Assembly (NCBI GenBank): GCA_028693055.1
Contig: JAQUWD010000031.1
Span: forward strand, 1-44,873
Direction of reading: 5' to 3'
Source of the DNA: Eubacteriales bacterium
Lineage (GTDB): Bacteria; Bacillota; Clostridia; Christensenellales; Aristaeellaceae
Length of the DNA: 44,873 bases
Shown: piece by piece, positions 25,451 to 33,986 of the stretch
Layout: every line of letters starts with the position of its first letter
How positions within the stretch are numbered: position 1 is the stretch's first letter
The notes under the pieces: model-generated
The model's input: the letters and a program-made list of their open reading frames with translations, nothing else
Database searches by the model: none
What the model was told of the DNA's origin: nothing
Made by a program: the position numbers and the translations under genes

Positions 25451-26193
25451 GCGTCGATATGATAGCGGTATCGTCCCTTCGATGCGTTTTTATATTCAAT
25501 TGCTTCGGTTGGGCAGTCTGCAATGCAAGCCATACAATGGGTACAGCTTCCCATCCATTGCGGCCTTCCCCCAACCAGCTTGATATTGTTTAGCGGGCAT
25601 TGATTCACGCATTTTCCGCAGGAAACGCATGCGTCGGAGACGGTAAATCCTCTATCGTGCACACAGAACGGGTAAAAGAACCAATGAACAGGGCCGCTTT
25701 TGAGACGATCCATAACCGTGGGGCAAGCGTTGGGAAACCTTTCTCCTTTGCCGATGATACCGCTCAACGCTTCCACCGGAGCCTTGGCTTTCTCCAATAT
25801 TGTCTCCGCCTCTAACGGAGAAGGCGTAGGAAACATAGCCAAATAGTTTTCCGGCATCACCACTGAAGACAGACCATAAAACTCGAAATTCTTTTTCTGA
25901 CATAGCCTCGCCGCATAAGCGGCGGCATTGCCACAGTCCGAGCCGCAAGTAAGTACAAAATAGGCGATGCGGTTGCCGCTCCACTCCACCTGACGAATCC
26001 AGCGCTCTACTATTTTGGGCATGCGCCATGCATAAGTCGGAGTAACAAATACAAGCGGCTGCTTCGAAAAAAAGCTGCGCGGTCCGCTTTTCTTAAGGAA
26101 CTCATTGATTGAAAGCGTTTCGTCCCCAATAGCCTCCGCAATCTGCGTAGCGACCCGTCGGCTGTTTCCTGTACCGCTGAAATAGAAAATCAA
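25447..26193 (-). CDS. EFR1 family ferredoxin (flavodoxin-like domain plus two 4Fe-4S clusters)
   Basis: This 248-residue protein pairs a flavodoxin-like domain with a ferredoxin domain. The flavin phosphate loop is FSGTGNSRRVA (residues 5-15). The C-terminus has two 4Fe-4S motifs, CVSCGKCVNQCP and CTHCMACIADCP (about 190-235), as in the EFR1 family that moves electrons in anaerobes. The start is TTG with GGGAGG eight bases upstream; there is no ATG nearby. The gene lies upstream of pfkA on the same strand, and the stop sits in the palindrome of the pfkA promoter. The electron partner is unknown. Confidence 0.9.
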   Translation of the reverse strand: MIFYFSGTGNSRRVATQIAEAIGDETLSINEFLKKSGPRSFFSKQPLVFVTPTYAWRMPKIVERWIRQVEWSGNRIAYFVLTCGSDCGNAAAYAARLCQKKNFEFYGLSSVVMPENYLAMFPTPSPLEAETILEKAKAPVEALSGIIGKGERFPNACPTVMDRLKSGPVHWFFYPFCVHDRGFTVSDACVSCGKCVNQCPLNNIKLVGGRPQWMGSCTHCMACIADCPTEAIEYKNASKGRYRYHIDA

Positions 26194-26225
26194 ATTGTTT
26201 TCCTCCCTTCGCTCCCTTATCTCTA

Positions 26226-26254
26226 ATGATATATAGACGGAAGAGAGTCCGCAA
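26226..26254 (-). promoter_or_regulatory. Possible promoter of the EFR1 ferredoxin gene
   Basis: TTGCGG (26249-26254), a 17-base spacer and TATCAT (26226-26231) on the minus strand lie 33 bases upstream of the TTG start. The spacer contains CGGA / TCCG as a small dyad; a MerR-type operator is possible but weak. Confidence 0.4.
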
Positions 26255-26280
26255 GGTTATTTCAATAGACTTACTAGAGT

Positions 26281-27315
26281 TTAATGCGTGCCGTTGGGCA
26301 GCACCATAACCTTGATGGAGTCGTTCTGGGTTTGCTTTTCGATAGCTTGACGAACCTCGTCAAGCCCAAAGCGATGGGTAATCAGCGGGCGTAGGTTCAA
26401 GCGTCCTTCGTTCAGCAGGCGCACCGCTTCCAGATGGGTGTCCGGGTTAATAAAGGAGCCGCTGATATGCAATTCTTTCTTAAATACATCAAACAGATCC
26501 AGCGAAAACTTCGCGCCCACACCCGGCACGCTGAACAGGAGAATGCGTCCGCCTCGGTCTACTGCGTCAAAGGCGGATTGAGTAGCCGCCCCATTGCCCG
26601 CGCATTCGATGGCCACATCCACGCCATCCCGGTTAAGCATCTTCTTTAGCTGTTCTCCCACAGGAGCGGCGAGGGGATCGATTACCGCGTCTGCGCCGAT
26701 GGTCAAGCCGATTTCCCGTCTAAGCGCGGAGGGCTCGCTTAAAATCACCTGAGAAGCGCCCCGCAGCTTTGCCAGCTGAACCATGATCATGCCAATAGCG
26801 CCGCCGCCCACAACCAGTACAGCATCCCCGTTACGAATGCCCGCCTGTTCGATACCATGCAGGCAACAGGCTGTAGGCTCAGCCATAGCCGCCTGCTCGA
26901 AGTCCAGCTCAGGCGATAAAGGAAATACCTGCGCCTCCGGCACCATGCTGTATTCGGCAAAGCCGCCGTTGAAGTTGACCCCTACCGCCACTAAGTGTTC
27001 ACAAAATTGCTTTTGACCGTTGCGGCAGAAGCGGCACTTCCCACAGTACATATTCGGGTCTACGGTAACGTGATCACCGGACCGGCAGGTGATCACGCCC
27101 TCCCCTATTGCTTCCACTATCCCGCTATATTCATGACCCAGCACCACCGGCGGCGTGACGTCCGCGGAGCCTTTTTCACCCCGCATGATGTGCACGTCCG
27201 TACCGCAAATGCCAGCCGCCATATTTCGAATCAAAACTTGACCGGGACCGGGCGCACCCAACTCCATTTCACGTAATTCGAATTGGCCGTTTCCCAGAAA
27301 AAAGCTGCCTTTCAT
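26281..27315 (-). CDS. Zinc-dependent medium-chain alcohol dehydrogenase
   Basis: This 344-residue NAD(P)-dependent dehydrogenase resembles sorbitol and threonine dehydrogenases. It shows the catalytic zinc ligands CGTDVH and GHEYSG, the structural zinc set CGKCRFCRNGQKQFC, and the Rossmann motif VVGGGAIGMIMVQLA. The ORF runs to 27390, but the ATG at 27315 has AAGGGAG nine bases upstream, and a promoter lies at 27362-27390 between the two, so 27315 is the true start. It is the only metabolic gene in this part of the minus strand, so the substrate cannot be inferred from neighbours. Confidence 0.9.
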   Translation of the reverse strand: MKGSFFLGNGQFELREMELGAPGPGQVLIRNMAAGICGTDVHIMRGEKGSADVTPPVVLGHEYSGIVEAIGEGVITCRSGDHVTVDPNMYCGKCRFCRNGQKQFCEHLVAVGVNFNGGFAEYSMVPEAQVFPLSPELDFEQAAMAEPTACCLHGIEQAGIRNGDAVLVVGGGAIGMIMVQLAKLRGASQVILSEPSALRREIGLTIGADAVIDPLAAPVGEQLKKMLNRDGVDVAIECAGNGAATQSAFDAVDRGGRILLFSVPGVGAKFSLDLFDVFKKELHISGSFINPDTHLEAVRLLNEGRLNLRPLITHRFGLDEVRQAIEKQTQNDSIKVMVLPNGTH

Positions 27316-27361
27316 GATGATTTCTCCCTTCGTACTGCTGACAATCCTTGATATGCCGCCT

Positions 27362-27390
27362 ATTATCTCATCTACACAGACAAAATGCAA
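27362..27390 (-). promoter_or_regulatory. Sigma-A-type promoter of the alcohol dehydrogenase gene
   Basis: TTGCAT (27385-27390), a 17-base spacer and GATAAT (27362-27367) on the minus strand, starting just after the mutS2-like stop codon at 27396-27398. Confidence 0.6.
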
Positions 27391-27395
27391 GGGCG

Positions 27396-29336
27396 TTATC
27401 CATCATTTCTTACCTTGCTCCAGTCAATGGTCGCATAGTCGCAATATTCATCGTCCTCATGGTTAATCTGCGCCGCAGAATCAAAGCGCCGATTCATGCT
27501 ATGCCGCGCCTTGCGATTCCCTACTGTGTCAAACAGAATGGAAAAATCATAATCCGGCGGATACAGCTGATCAGCCGCTACCAGCAGAAGAAGGCGGCTA
27601 TGCTTCACCTTGCACTTAACGCCCTTTACCTGCACGATCACATTGCCCAGCTCGTCCTCCGGCAGATAAACGATACCTTTCTGTTTATCCGGCAACACTG
27701 CCACACTATCGCCGGTATGGAACTGTGAAACCGGGCCTTTCCGCTTTTCAGGTGCTGTGCGAATTAGCCTGCTGGGCGGTGGAATCAGTGATTGTTTGTT
27801 CTTTTCTATCGGCGTACCATAGACCACGTTGGAGGCTCTCTCCAGCAAATAATCCGGCATTCCCAGCCTTCCTGCAATATACAGAGCGCAGCTTTCTCCT
27901 GATTTGCCCATTTCCATTTGATATAAGGGACGCAAGTTTTCTCGATCGAAGGCCATCCTCGCGCTGAGAATTCCTTGGGTTTTTTCCGCGTACTCCTTCA
28001 CCTGTGAATAATGGGTCGTGGTAATGAACATACAGCCTCTTGCGCGTAGCTCTTCAAGCACTGCTACCGCGATGCCCACTCCCTCTGCCGGGTCGGTTCC
28101 GCTGCCAAGCTCATCCAACAGCACCAAGCTATCCTTGCTAGCTTGTTTGAGGATTTGGATCACATTGGTCATATGCCCCGAAAAGGTTGAGAGGTTCTGA
28201 GAGATATTCTGACTATCGCCGATATCGCACCAGAACCCGTCCTGCATGGGAAGATAGCTGCCTTCGCCGCAGGGAATCAGCAGACCGCATTGAGCCATCA
28301 TGGATAAAAGCCCGATGGTTTTCATGGTAACGGTTTTTCCGCCAGTATTGGGGCCGGTGATGATTACGCCAGATATCGTTTCATCCATAGAAAAGCACAG
28401 TGGTACGCAGGCTTCCGGGTCTAGTAGCGGATGGCGACCGTCCCGAATATCGATTCTTCGTTCGCCGCCGATTTCAACCGCTCTTGCTTTAAGCGATGCG
28501 CCATATTTTGCCTTTGCAAACAGCACATCCAGCATCTCCATAACGTCTATATTTCGCCTGATCGCAGCCCCGTGCTCGGCAATTAAGGCGCTTAGCGTAT
28601 AGAGAATACGCCGCACCTCTCCGTCCTCTTCCACGGCTAACGCCCCGCGCTCGCTCTGCAATGCTTCCACCGCCGCCGGTTCCATAAACACCGTGGTTCC
28701 TTTGCCAGAGGTGTCGATAACAGAGCCGCCAAATTGGCTTTGATAACGCCGCTGCACGGGCAGTACATAATGACCGCCACGAACCGAGATAAAGCTTTCC
28801 GCTAAGAATTGTTTCTTGCTTTGAAGAATATGCGCCAGCTTTTCCTTTATCTGGCTTTCCACCCGCTCCATTTTTCGACGCACCGTCTTCAAGGCTGGGC
28901 TAGCCTCATCCAGCACTCTTTCACCGCTGATGCATGTCTCTATTTCCTCTCGTAATCCCGGCAGACTCTCCATATTACGGCCGTAAACGGCAATTTGCGC
29001 GCCGCAGCTTTCACCGCGTTTTAAGTACGCAATCAGACGCTTGCTATTTTCGGCGAAGGATGCAACTACGGACAGCTGCTCCGGCAAGAGCATTCCGCCC
29101 TTCTCCGCCAAATCGATAAGCGGCTCTAAACCAGTCATGGCGGACAAAGGCGGCGATCCGCAGCCCTCCAGCACCCTTTTGGCGGCCATGGTTTCTGCCA
29201 TCAGTCGTCGACAAACGTCCTCATTTTTTTCAGGAATCAAACGGCTAAGAGAAGCTTTTGCTGCCTCGCTTAATGCAAAATCTTGTACTTTTTTAATGAT
29301 GATAGGAAATTCCAGCGCTTCAAAATGGGAATTCAC
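27396..29336 (-). CDS. MutS2-like ATPase lacking the Smr domain
   Basis: This 646-residue protein has the MutS2 order: the N-terminal core FEALEFPIIIKKVQDFALSE, an internal clamp-like region, and the ATPase with Walker A GPNTGGKTVTMKT, Walker B LVLLDELGSGTDPAEG and TTHYSQVKEYA. A KOW-like domain follows near the end (FHTGDSVAVLPDKQKGIVYL...VKGVKCKVKHSRL). The usual coiled coil between ATPase and KOW (about 100 residues) and the C-terminal Smr nuclease domain are both missing; the normal length is about 780. The GTG at 29336 has AAAGGAG ten bases upstream. It probably binds branched DNA or collided ribosomes but cannot cut like a full MutS2. No frameshift to Smr is visible downstream. Confidence 0.85.
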   Translation of the reverse strand: MNSHFEALEFPIIIKKVQDFALSEAAKASLSRLIPEKNEDVCRRLMAETMAAKRVLEGCGSPPLSAMTGLEPLIDLAEKGGMLLPEQLSVVASFAENSKRLIAYLKRGESCGAQIAVYGRNMESLPGLREEIETCISGERVLDEASPALKTVRRKMERVESQIKEKLAHILQSKKQFLAESFISVRGGHYVLPVQRRYQSQFGGSVIDTSGKGTTVFMEPAAVEALQSERGALAVEEDGEVRRILYTLSALIAEHGAAIRRNIDVMEMLDVLFAKAKYGASLKARAVEIGGERRIDIRDGRHPLLDPEACVPLCFSMDETISGVIITGPNTGGKTVTMKTIGLLSMMAQCGLLIPCGEGSYLPMQDGFWCDIGDSQNISQNLSTFSGHMTNVIQILKQASKDSLVLLDELGSGTDPAEGVGIAVAVLEELRARGCMFITTTHYSQVKEYAEKTQGILSARMAFDRENLRPLYQMEMGKSGESCALYIAGRLGMPDYLLERASNVVYGTPIEKNKQSLIPPPSRLIRTAPEKRKGPVSQFHTGDSVAVLPDKQKGIVYLPEDELGNVIVQVKGVKCKVKHSRLLLLVAADQLYPPDYDFSILFDTVGNRKARHSMNRRFDSAAQINHEDDEYCDYATIDWSKVRNDG

Positions 29337-29464
29337 GATTGACCTACTCCTTTGATCCAAACAGCGCATTTGTCTTGTATGCATTGATGAAACGCCGCTT
29401 TCCGCCAAAAGAAAAAAGCTCGGCTCCATGAACCGCGCCTATCTGTCTTGAAGACTTTCTGGCA

Positions 29465-29553
29465 CTGTTCAGCGGAAAGCGTTGATGCGTAAGCAAACAA
29501 AGCGGTTATGCTACCGCCTTTTGTTACGCAACCAAACGTTTCTTACTGAACAG
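29465..29553. repeat. 89-nt long imperfect inverted repeat
   Basis: CTGTTCAG at 29465-29472 pairs with CTGAACAG at 29546-29553. Further in, GAAAGCGTT / AACGTTTC, TGCGTAA / TTACGCA, CAAAGCGGT / ACCGCCTTTTG and a 6-base loop TATGCT continue the same stem with small bulges. No T run follows on either strand, so it is not an obvious terminator. It lies between rnpB and the mutS2-like gene. Confidence 0.6.
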
Positions 29554-29589
29554 AATCCAAAAACATGCCTCCAATATAATTCAAAAAAA

Positions 29590-29939
29590 TGCTATCGGTG
29601 CGGTCGTAAGCCGAGTTCTGTCGTAGGACGATCATCTATCTAGGCCGTGCGTTACCGCGCAGTCATAGCGATCTCTTTAAGAGCACGACGGGCCGTCGTA
29701 TTGCCCTTGATCGGATCTTGCATCGAGTGGGGTTTACAGCACGCTATTGTTACCAACAGCGCGGGTGAGCTCTTACCTCGCCTTTCCAGCCTTACTCCTA
29801 CGGGAAACCGTAAGGGCGGTATATCTCTGTTGCACTCTCCTTGGAGTTACCTCCACCGGCCGTTAGCCGGCACCCTGCCCTGTGATGCTCGGACTTTCCT
29901 CATGGCATTGCCACGCGATCGTCTAGCCGCCCAATAGCA
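29590..29939 (-). ncRNA. rnpB: RNase P RNA (class A)
   Basis: On the minus strand the conserved 5' element GAGGAAAGTCCGAGCATC and the 3' elements TAGATAGATGATCGTC and ACAGAACTCGGCTTACG identify the catalytic RNA of RNase P, which trims the 5' ends of pre-tRNAs. The first and last 13-14 bases (TGCTATTGGGCGG and CCGCACCGATAGCA) pair as an extended P1 helix. A run of seven T follows at 29583-29589, so P1 also serves as terminator stem. A TTGACA promoter at 29945-29973 starts it within one or two bases of P1. The open frame on the plus strand here is a shadow. Confidence 0.96.
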
Positions 29940-29944
29940 TATGA

Positions 29945-29973
29945 AGGATATCACGCCAAGCCAATGGTGTCAA
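29945..29973 (-). promoter_or_regulatory. Promoter of rnpB
   Basis: TTGACA (29968-29973), a 17-base spacer and TATCCT (29945-29950) on the minus strand. Initiation 6-7 bases after the -10 falls at the predicted 5' end of RNase P RNA near 29939. Confidence 0.8.
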
Positions 29974-30162
29974 GGCAAAAAAGCAAATTCTCAAAGTAAG
30001 CTCCAAAGGGTTCACACAGGCCATCAAATCTTCTTGTTTCTTCAAGTGTCTACGCTATAGGTACTTTTACAATAGATTACGGATCCTTTTCCTTGCATCC
30101 AAACATTCAACATGAATCTGTACGGATTTCCAGTGCCGTATCGAGCGTCCGATAATGACAAG

Positions 30163-32319
30163 TCATGCCTTTTCTTTTGCCGCAATCATCGTAGCAAGCG
30201 TGCGATAGAGGACCGAAGATTCGATAGGCTTTGCCAGATGCGCGTTCATACCGGCATCTAGACACGCCTGTATATCGGAATCATAGGCGTTTGCCGTCAG
30301 CGCAATAATTGGAATACGCGCCGCATCCGACCGTCCTGGCAAAGCGCGGATTTCCCGTGCTGCTTCTATCCCATTTTTGATGGGCATTCGTACATCCATT
30401 AAAATTGCCTGATAGGTATCAGGGGCCGACGCGGTGAATTGATCCACTCCAAGCTGTCCGTTTTCTGCAACGGTTACTTTTGCCTGCTTCTGTTCGAGCA
30501 GACGTACCACGATCTTTGCGTTGAGCGGGTGGTCCTCGCAGAGTAAAATCCGCTTACCGGCGAGGTCTGACTCAACCGAGGCATTTGAAATTGTCGCATC
30601 TGTTTCTTTTACTATGTCCAGTTCCATATGGATAAAGAAAGTGGTGCCTTTTCCTACGGCACTCTCAACGCGGATACTACCACCCATCAGTTCCACCAGA
30701 CGGTGGACGATAGCAAGGCCCAAGCCTGTTCCTGTCGCATTAAGCTGTGCGGTTCTCGTTTCTTGGGTAAAAGGTGTGAACATGGTCTTTTGAAATGCTT
30801 CACTCATTCCGGCGCCGTCGTCCTGAACGGAGAAATCCAGTACCCAGCGATGATCGCTGAACGGTGTGGCATTGCATACAAGCGAGATATGCCCGCCCTC
30901 AGGGGTAAATTTTACGGCGTTGGAAAGCAAATTAAAAAAAATTTGGTTTAATCTTAGAGAGTCTACCATAAAAGCTTGGTTTCTGATGTTGCTACGAAGC
31001 TGAAAATCAATATTCTTTTCCTCGCACAACGGACGGATGACGGCGTCGAGATAGATTGCGAATTCTTTCTGAGTGTAAGGGCGGGGATGCAACTCCATTT
31101 TTCCGCTCTCTACCTTGTTCATATCTAAGATGTCATTGACAAGTCCCAGCAAAAATTTGCCTGAGGAATGAATGTTTTTGAGATAATCCACTGTTCTTTT
31201 CGGATTGTTTTCGAGTAGAGCCAGCTCAGTCATACCGCTGATGACATTGATCGGCGTACGAATGTCGTGGCTCATGCGGGCGAGAAAGTCCGTCTTGGCT
31301 TCGTTTGCCGCCAGTGCGTCATGGGTGCTTACCTTTAGGCGACGATTGAGATGAACAAGGTATCCAATGTCCGTTGCTGTCAGACAAATTAGCAAAAGAA
31401 TCAACAGTCCTGTGAAGCGGAAATCTGTGTCGATATTATGAAAGCTCGCAATCGGTACGCTACTCACGCAAATCCAGTCTGTATTAGGCACGGGAGAATA
31501 GACAAAAACGCACTCTTTGCCAATACTGTTTCGGTGATGTAGCGAATTGCCATCATCGGAATGAATCTGCGCCTTCATATCTTCAAGTTGATCCAATGTA
31601 AAGCCGTTATATACATACAGGTATCGGAAAAAGGTTTCCGACTTGAAATCGGTATTGCGAAGCACATAGCTACCGTCCTGATTGATCAACACCGACGACA
31701 TTCCCTCAAACCCGCCGTCGAGGCTTATATGTTGTGTAAACGATGACGAGCGATAAAGAAGAAGAAGTACATATTTTTTGGCAACGCCTTCATCCCATAA
31801 TGTAACAGTCGCGCAACGTCCGAAGCAACGGGAACCGCTTAATTGATCGGTAATTTCCATGGTAAGCGTGGTATCTTCGCGTGTGTTATCCTCCGTGAAC
31901 AACTGTTGAATCACTTGATAATCAGAGCTTGTATAATTAACTGCTGGATAAGTGCCAGCTTCATCCCGCTTCAGTGCAAATCCAACGTAGTTAGAATCAA
32001 TCAGCTCAAAGTACGCATTGACGTCTGCATTGCTATCATCCGTATAACGCATAAACTCCTGCGTGGTGAGCCGATTGACGGATGAATAGTGCAATATATT
32101 ACTCATTTTTCGTAACAGACTTGAGGATAGTTCGGAGGCGATCTGGGCGGTTGAACGATTCAGATTCCCGATGTCCCGTAAATTCTGATTATACATGTTT
32201 TGCTGATTATCTTTAAGATAGGAGAAAAAAAGCAGAACAATTGCCGCAATCATGACAGAATTCAAGAGCAGCATCAAGAACGATAACGGCTTTTTTACTT
32301 TAAGCGACCGGCTTTTCAT
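30163..32319 (-). CDS. Hybrid sensor histidine kinase/response regulator
   Basis: This 718-residue membrane kinase has an N-terminal helix (about 13-34), a long extracytoplasmic sensor region, a second helix (about 298-318), HisKA with the H-box MSHDIRTPINV (His to be phosphorylated), HATPase with LFNLLSNAVKFTPEGG (N box), GAGM and GTGLGLAIV, and a C-terminal receiver domain. The receiver shows LLCEDHP acidic pair, ILMDVRMP phospho-Asp and HLAKPIE Lys. The gene's ATG overlaps the stop of the upstream solute-binding lipoprotein (ATGA), so the two are coupled. No DNA-binding output gene is next to it; the partner phosphotransfer or regulator is outside the window. Confidence 0.92.
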   Translation of the reverse strand: MKSRSLKVKKPLSFLMLLLNSVMIAAIVLLFFSYLKDNQQNMYNQNLRDIGNLNRSTAQIASELSSSLLRKMSNILHYSSVNRLTTQEFMRYTDDSNADVNAYFELIDSNYVGFALKRDEAGTYPAVNYTSSDYQVIQQLFTEDNTREDTTLTMEITDQLSGSRCFGRCATVTLWDEGVAKKYVLLLLYRSSSFTQHISLDGGFEGMSSVLINQDGSYVLRNTDFKSETFFRYLYVYNGFTLDQLEDMKAQIHSDDGNSLHHRNSIGKECVFVYSPVPNTDWICVSSVPIASFHNIDTDFRFTGLLILLLICLTATDIGYLVHLNRRLKVSTHDALAANEAKTDFLARMSHDIRTPINVISGMTELALLENNPKRTVDYLKNIHSSGKFLLGLVNDILDMNKVESGKMELHPRPYTQKEFAIYLDAVIRPLCEEKNIDFQLRSNIRNQAFMVDSLRLNQIFFNLLSNAVKFTPEGGHISLVCNATPFSDHRWVLDFSVQDDGAGMSEAFQKTMFTPFTQETRTAQLNATGTGLGLAIVHRLVELMGGSIRVESAVGKGTTFFIHMELDIVKETDATISNASVESDLAGKRILLCEDHPLNAKIVVRLLEQKQAKVTVAENGQLGVDQFTASAPDTYQAILMDVRMPIKNGIEAAREIRALPGRSDAARIPIIALTANAYDSDIQACLDAGMNAHLAKPIESSVLYRTLATMIAAKEKA

Positions 32320-33734
32320 TTTGCAGTGCCTTCTATGGTGGCGCGTTGCTCGGCAAAAGCTGCTTTCAGCTCATCCATATAGGTTTCAAACGGATACATG
32401 GATCCATCCGCTTGACAGTATTTAGGATTGTTTCCCTTACAGGTGGTGACCAGTGAAGGGACAATGAGACCGTAGAGATTATAGCTACCGATGTTTACAT
32501 TGTCTGGGTTCCCGATGTTTTCCGTTGGAATGCTGTATTTTTGGTTGATAATTTCCGATGCATCGGTTGTATTCGGGGTAATGTGTGCTGCATTAGCATA
32601 AATTTTGTTGTTTTCCGCCGTAAAGAAGAAACGCATGAATTCAAAAGCCCAGTCCGTGTGGAGCGAATGCTGGCTAACCGCCAGCCCACTGTTCGGGCTA
32701 ATATAGGCGTATCCGCCGTCTTCCGTCACCGGGGCAATAATAAATTCATATTCAATCGTACTATGATAATCTTCTTTCACCTTTTCAATCACATTCATGA
32801 TGGAATCGGACGCCGGCATAAAGGCAACCTCGCCAATATCATCTTTCTTGGTATAGTTTCCGTCCGAACCTGTGATATTCAAAAAGCTGCGCGCCATGCC
32901 TTCGTTGCTTATATCAATAAAACGTCCGGTTTCTGTTTCTACAACCTTATAGTTGTAATAACCAGCAGAGGTTAAATCATAAAGGAACTGCAAGGGTTCC
33001 CGAAATACCTCAGCAGCATTTTCATCGCATGCTGCAACAACGTCAAGTGATCGCCCCGCAAGGTTGGCAATGTAGGGGAATAGTAAGCGATGACCGAAGG
33101 TACTGGGGTTATCCTCAAGCGGAATGTATCCAGCGGAAAGTAAAGCTTGGCACGCCGCGAGCAGCTCCGAACGAGTTTGCGGTACTTTGAGGCCAAGTGT
33201 GGAAAGCAAGGTTTTGTTGACATACAAACCACGCATTTCTCCGCCGAGTGGAACAGCATACAGATGAGTGGTTCCGTTATCATCTACAAAGCTGTAATTG
33301 TTGACAAGACCCGGCAGTGTGTCTGTTAGCGGAACTTCACTCGCATGCTCCAGCAAATCCACTGCATATTCGCGGTTTGGTGAATCCTTCAGGATGTTCC
33401 CTGTCACGAACAGATCAATTCGGTCTTCTTCGGAAGCAATGCGCTTTGGCAACGTATTGGAATAATCCTGTAAATATTCATATTCAACCGCGCAGTTTGG
33501 GTAAACTTCGTGAAAACCTTGCGCAATCAGATCGATTCCGGGCATACTCGCACTGCTACCAGCAACTACAAGAACAATATTCTCCTTTGTATCAAGGGCC
33601 TTGTTCTTGATAAATCCAGTCTGCTTTTGTGAGCAACCGATCATCAGAAAGGGAATCGACAGGAGCAAAATACTACTTGTCAAAAGTGCTAACGCTCTTT
33701 TTCCATACCTCCTTAGCATTTTCAATTTTTCCAT
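32316..33734 (-). CDS. Extracellular solute-binding lipoprotein (family 1)
   Basis: This 472-residue lipoprotein has a basic N-terminus, hydrophobic core and lipobox LMIGC. The mature part starts SQKQTGF and shows the family 1 fold markers GIDLIAQGFHEVYPNCAVEY, LFVTG and the late ISPNSGLAVSQHSLHTDWAFEFMRFFF. The family binds sugars or oligosaccharides. No permease or ATPase genes accompany it; instead a hybrid histidine kinase follows with a 4-base overlap, so I suggest it is a sensor's binding subunit. The start is uncertain: the ATG at 33734 is 14 bases from AGGAGG, and the open frame reaches 33773. Confidence 0.85.
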   Translation of the reverse strand: MEKLKMLRRYGKRALALLTSSILLLSIPFLMIGCSQKQTGFIKNKALDTKENIVLVVAGSSASMPGIDLIAQGFHEVYPNCAVEYEYLQDYSNTLPKRIASEEDRIDLFVTGNILKDSPNREYAVDLLEHASEVPLTDTLPGLVNNYSFVDDNGTTHLYAVPLGGEMRGLYVNKTLLSTLGLKVPQTRSELLAACQALLSAGYIPLEDNPSTFGHRLLFPYIANLAGRSLDVVAACDENAAEVFREPLQFLYDLTSAGYYNYKVVETETGRFIDISNEGMARSFLNITGSDGNYTKKDDIGEVAFMPASDSIMNVIEKVKEDYHSTIEYEFIIAPVTEDGGYAYISPNSGLAVSQHSLHTDWAFEFMRFFFTAENNKIYANAAHITPNTTDASEIINQKYSIPTENIGNPDNVNIGSYNLYGLIVPSLVTTCKGNNPKYCQADGSMYPFETYMDELKAAFAEQRATIEGTAK

Positions 33735-33892
33735 CTTAATATATCTGTCCTCCTGTATAACTAATATATTCAATTTATATTACCATAACACTTATTTGGT
33801 AATTATGCAACAGAATTTTCAAACAGTAATATCGAGTACTTATAGGTATTTACTGGTATTTTTACCCAAGGCAAAAAAGTTTGGTCTTCCAC

Positions 33893-33921
33893 TTGCGGTA
33901 TCCAAGCTTTTGTGGCATAAT
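33893..33921 (+). promoter_or_regulatory. Promoter of guaA
   Basis: TTGCGG (33893-33898), a 17-base spacer and CATAAT (33916-33921) lie 65 bases upstream of the guaA ATG. I see no purine riboswitch consensus before it. Confidence 0.55.
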
Positions 33922-33986
33922 AGCACATGCGTCGAACGATTTATCTGGAATCCGTAATTAACGTTCGTGTTTTAGAGGAGGCTCTT

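Noticed and set aside
29647..29937. Open frame on the plus strand over rnpB.
   Set aside because: The region is the RNase P RNA, shown by its conserved elements and promoter.
33830..33986. Purine riboswitch before guaA.
   Set aside because: No purine-aptamer consensus or paired stems are visible; only a promoter is seen.
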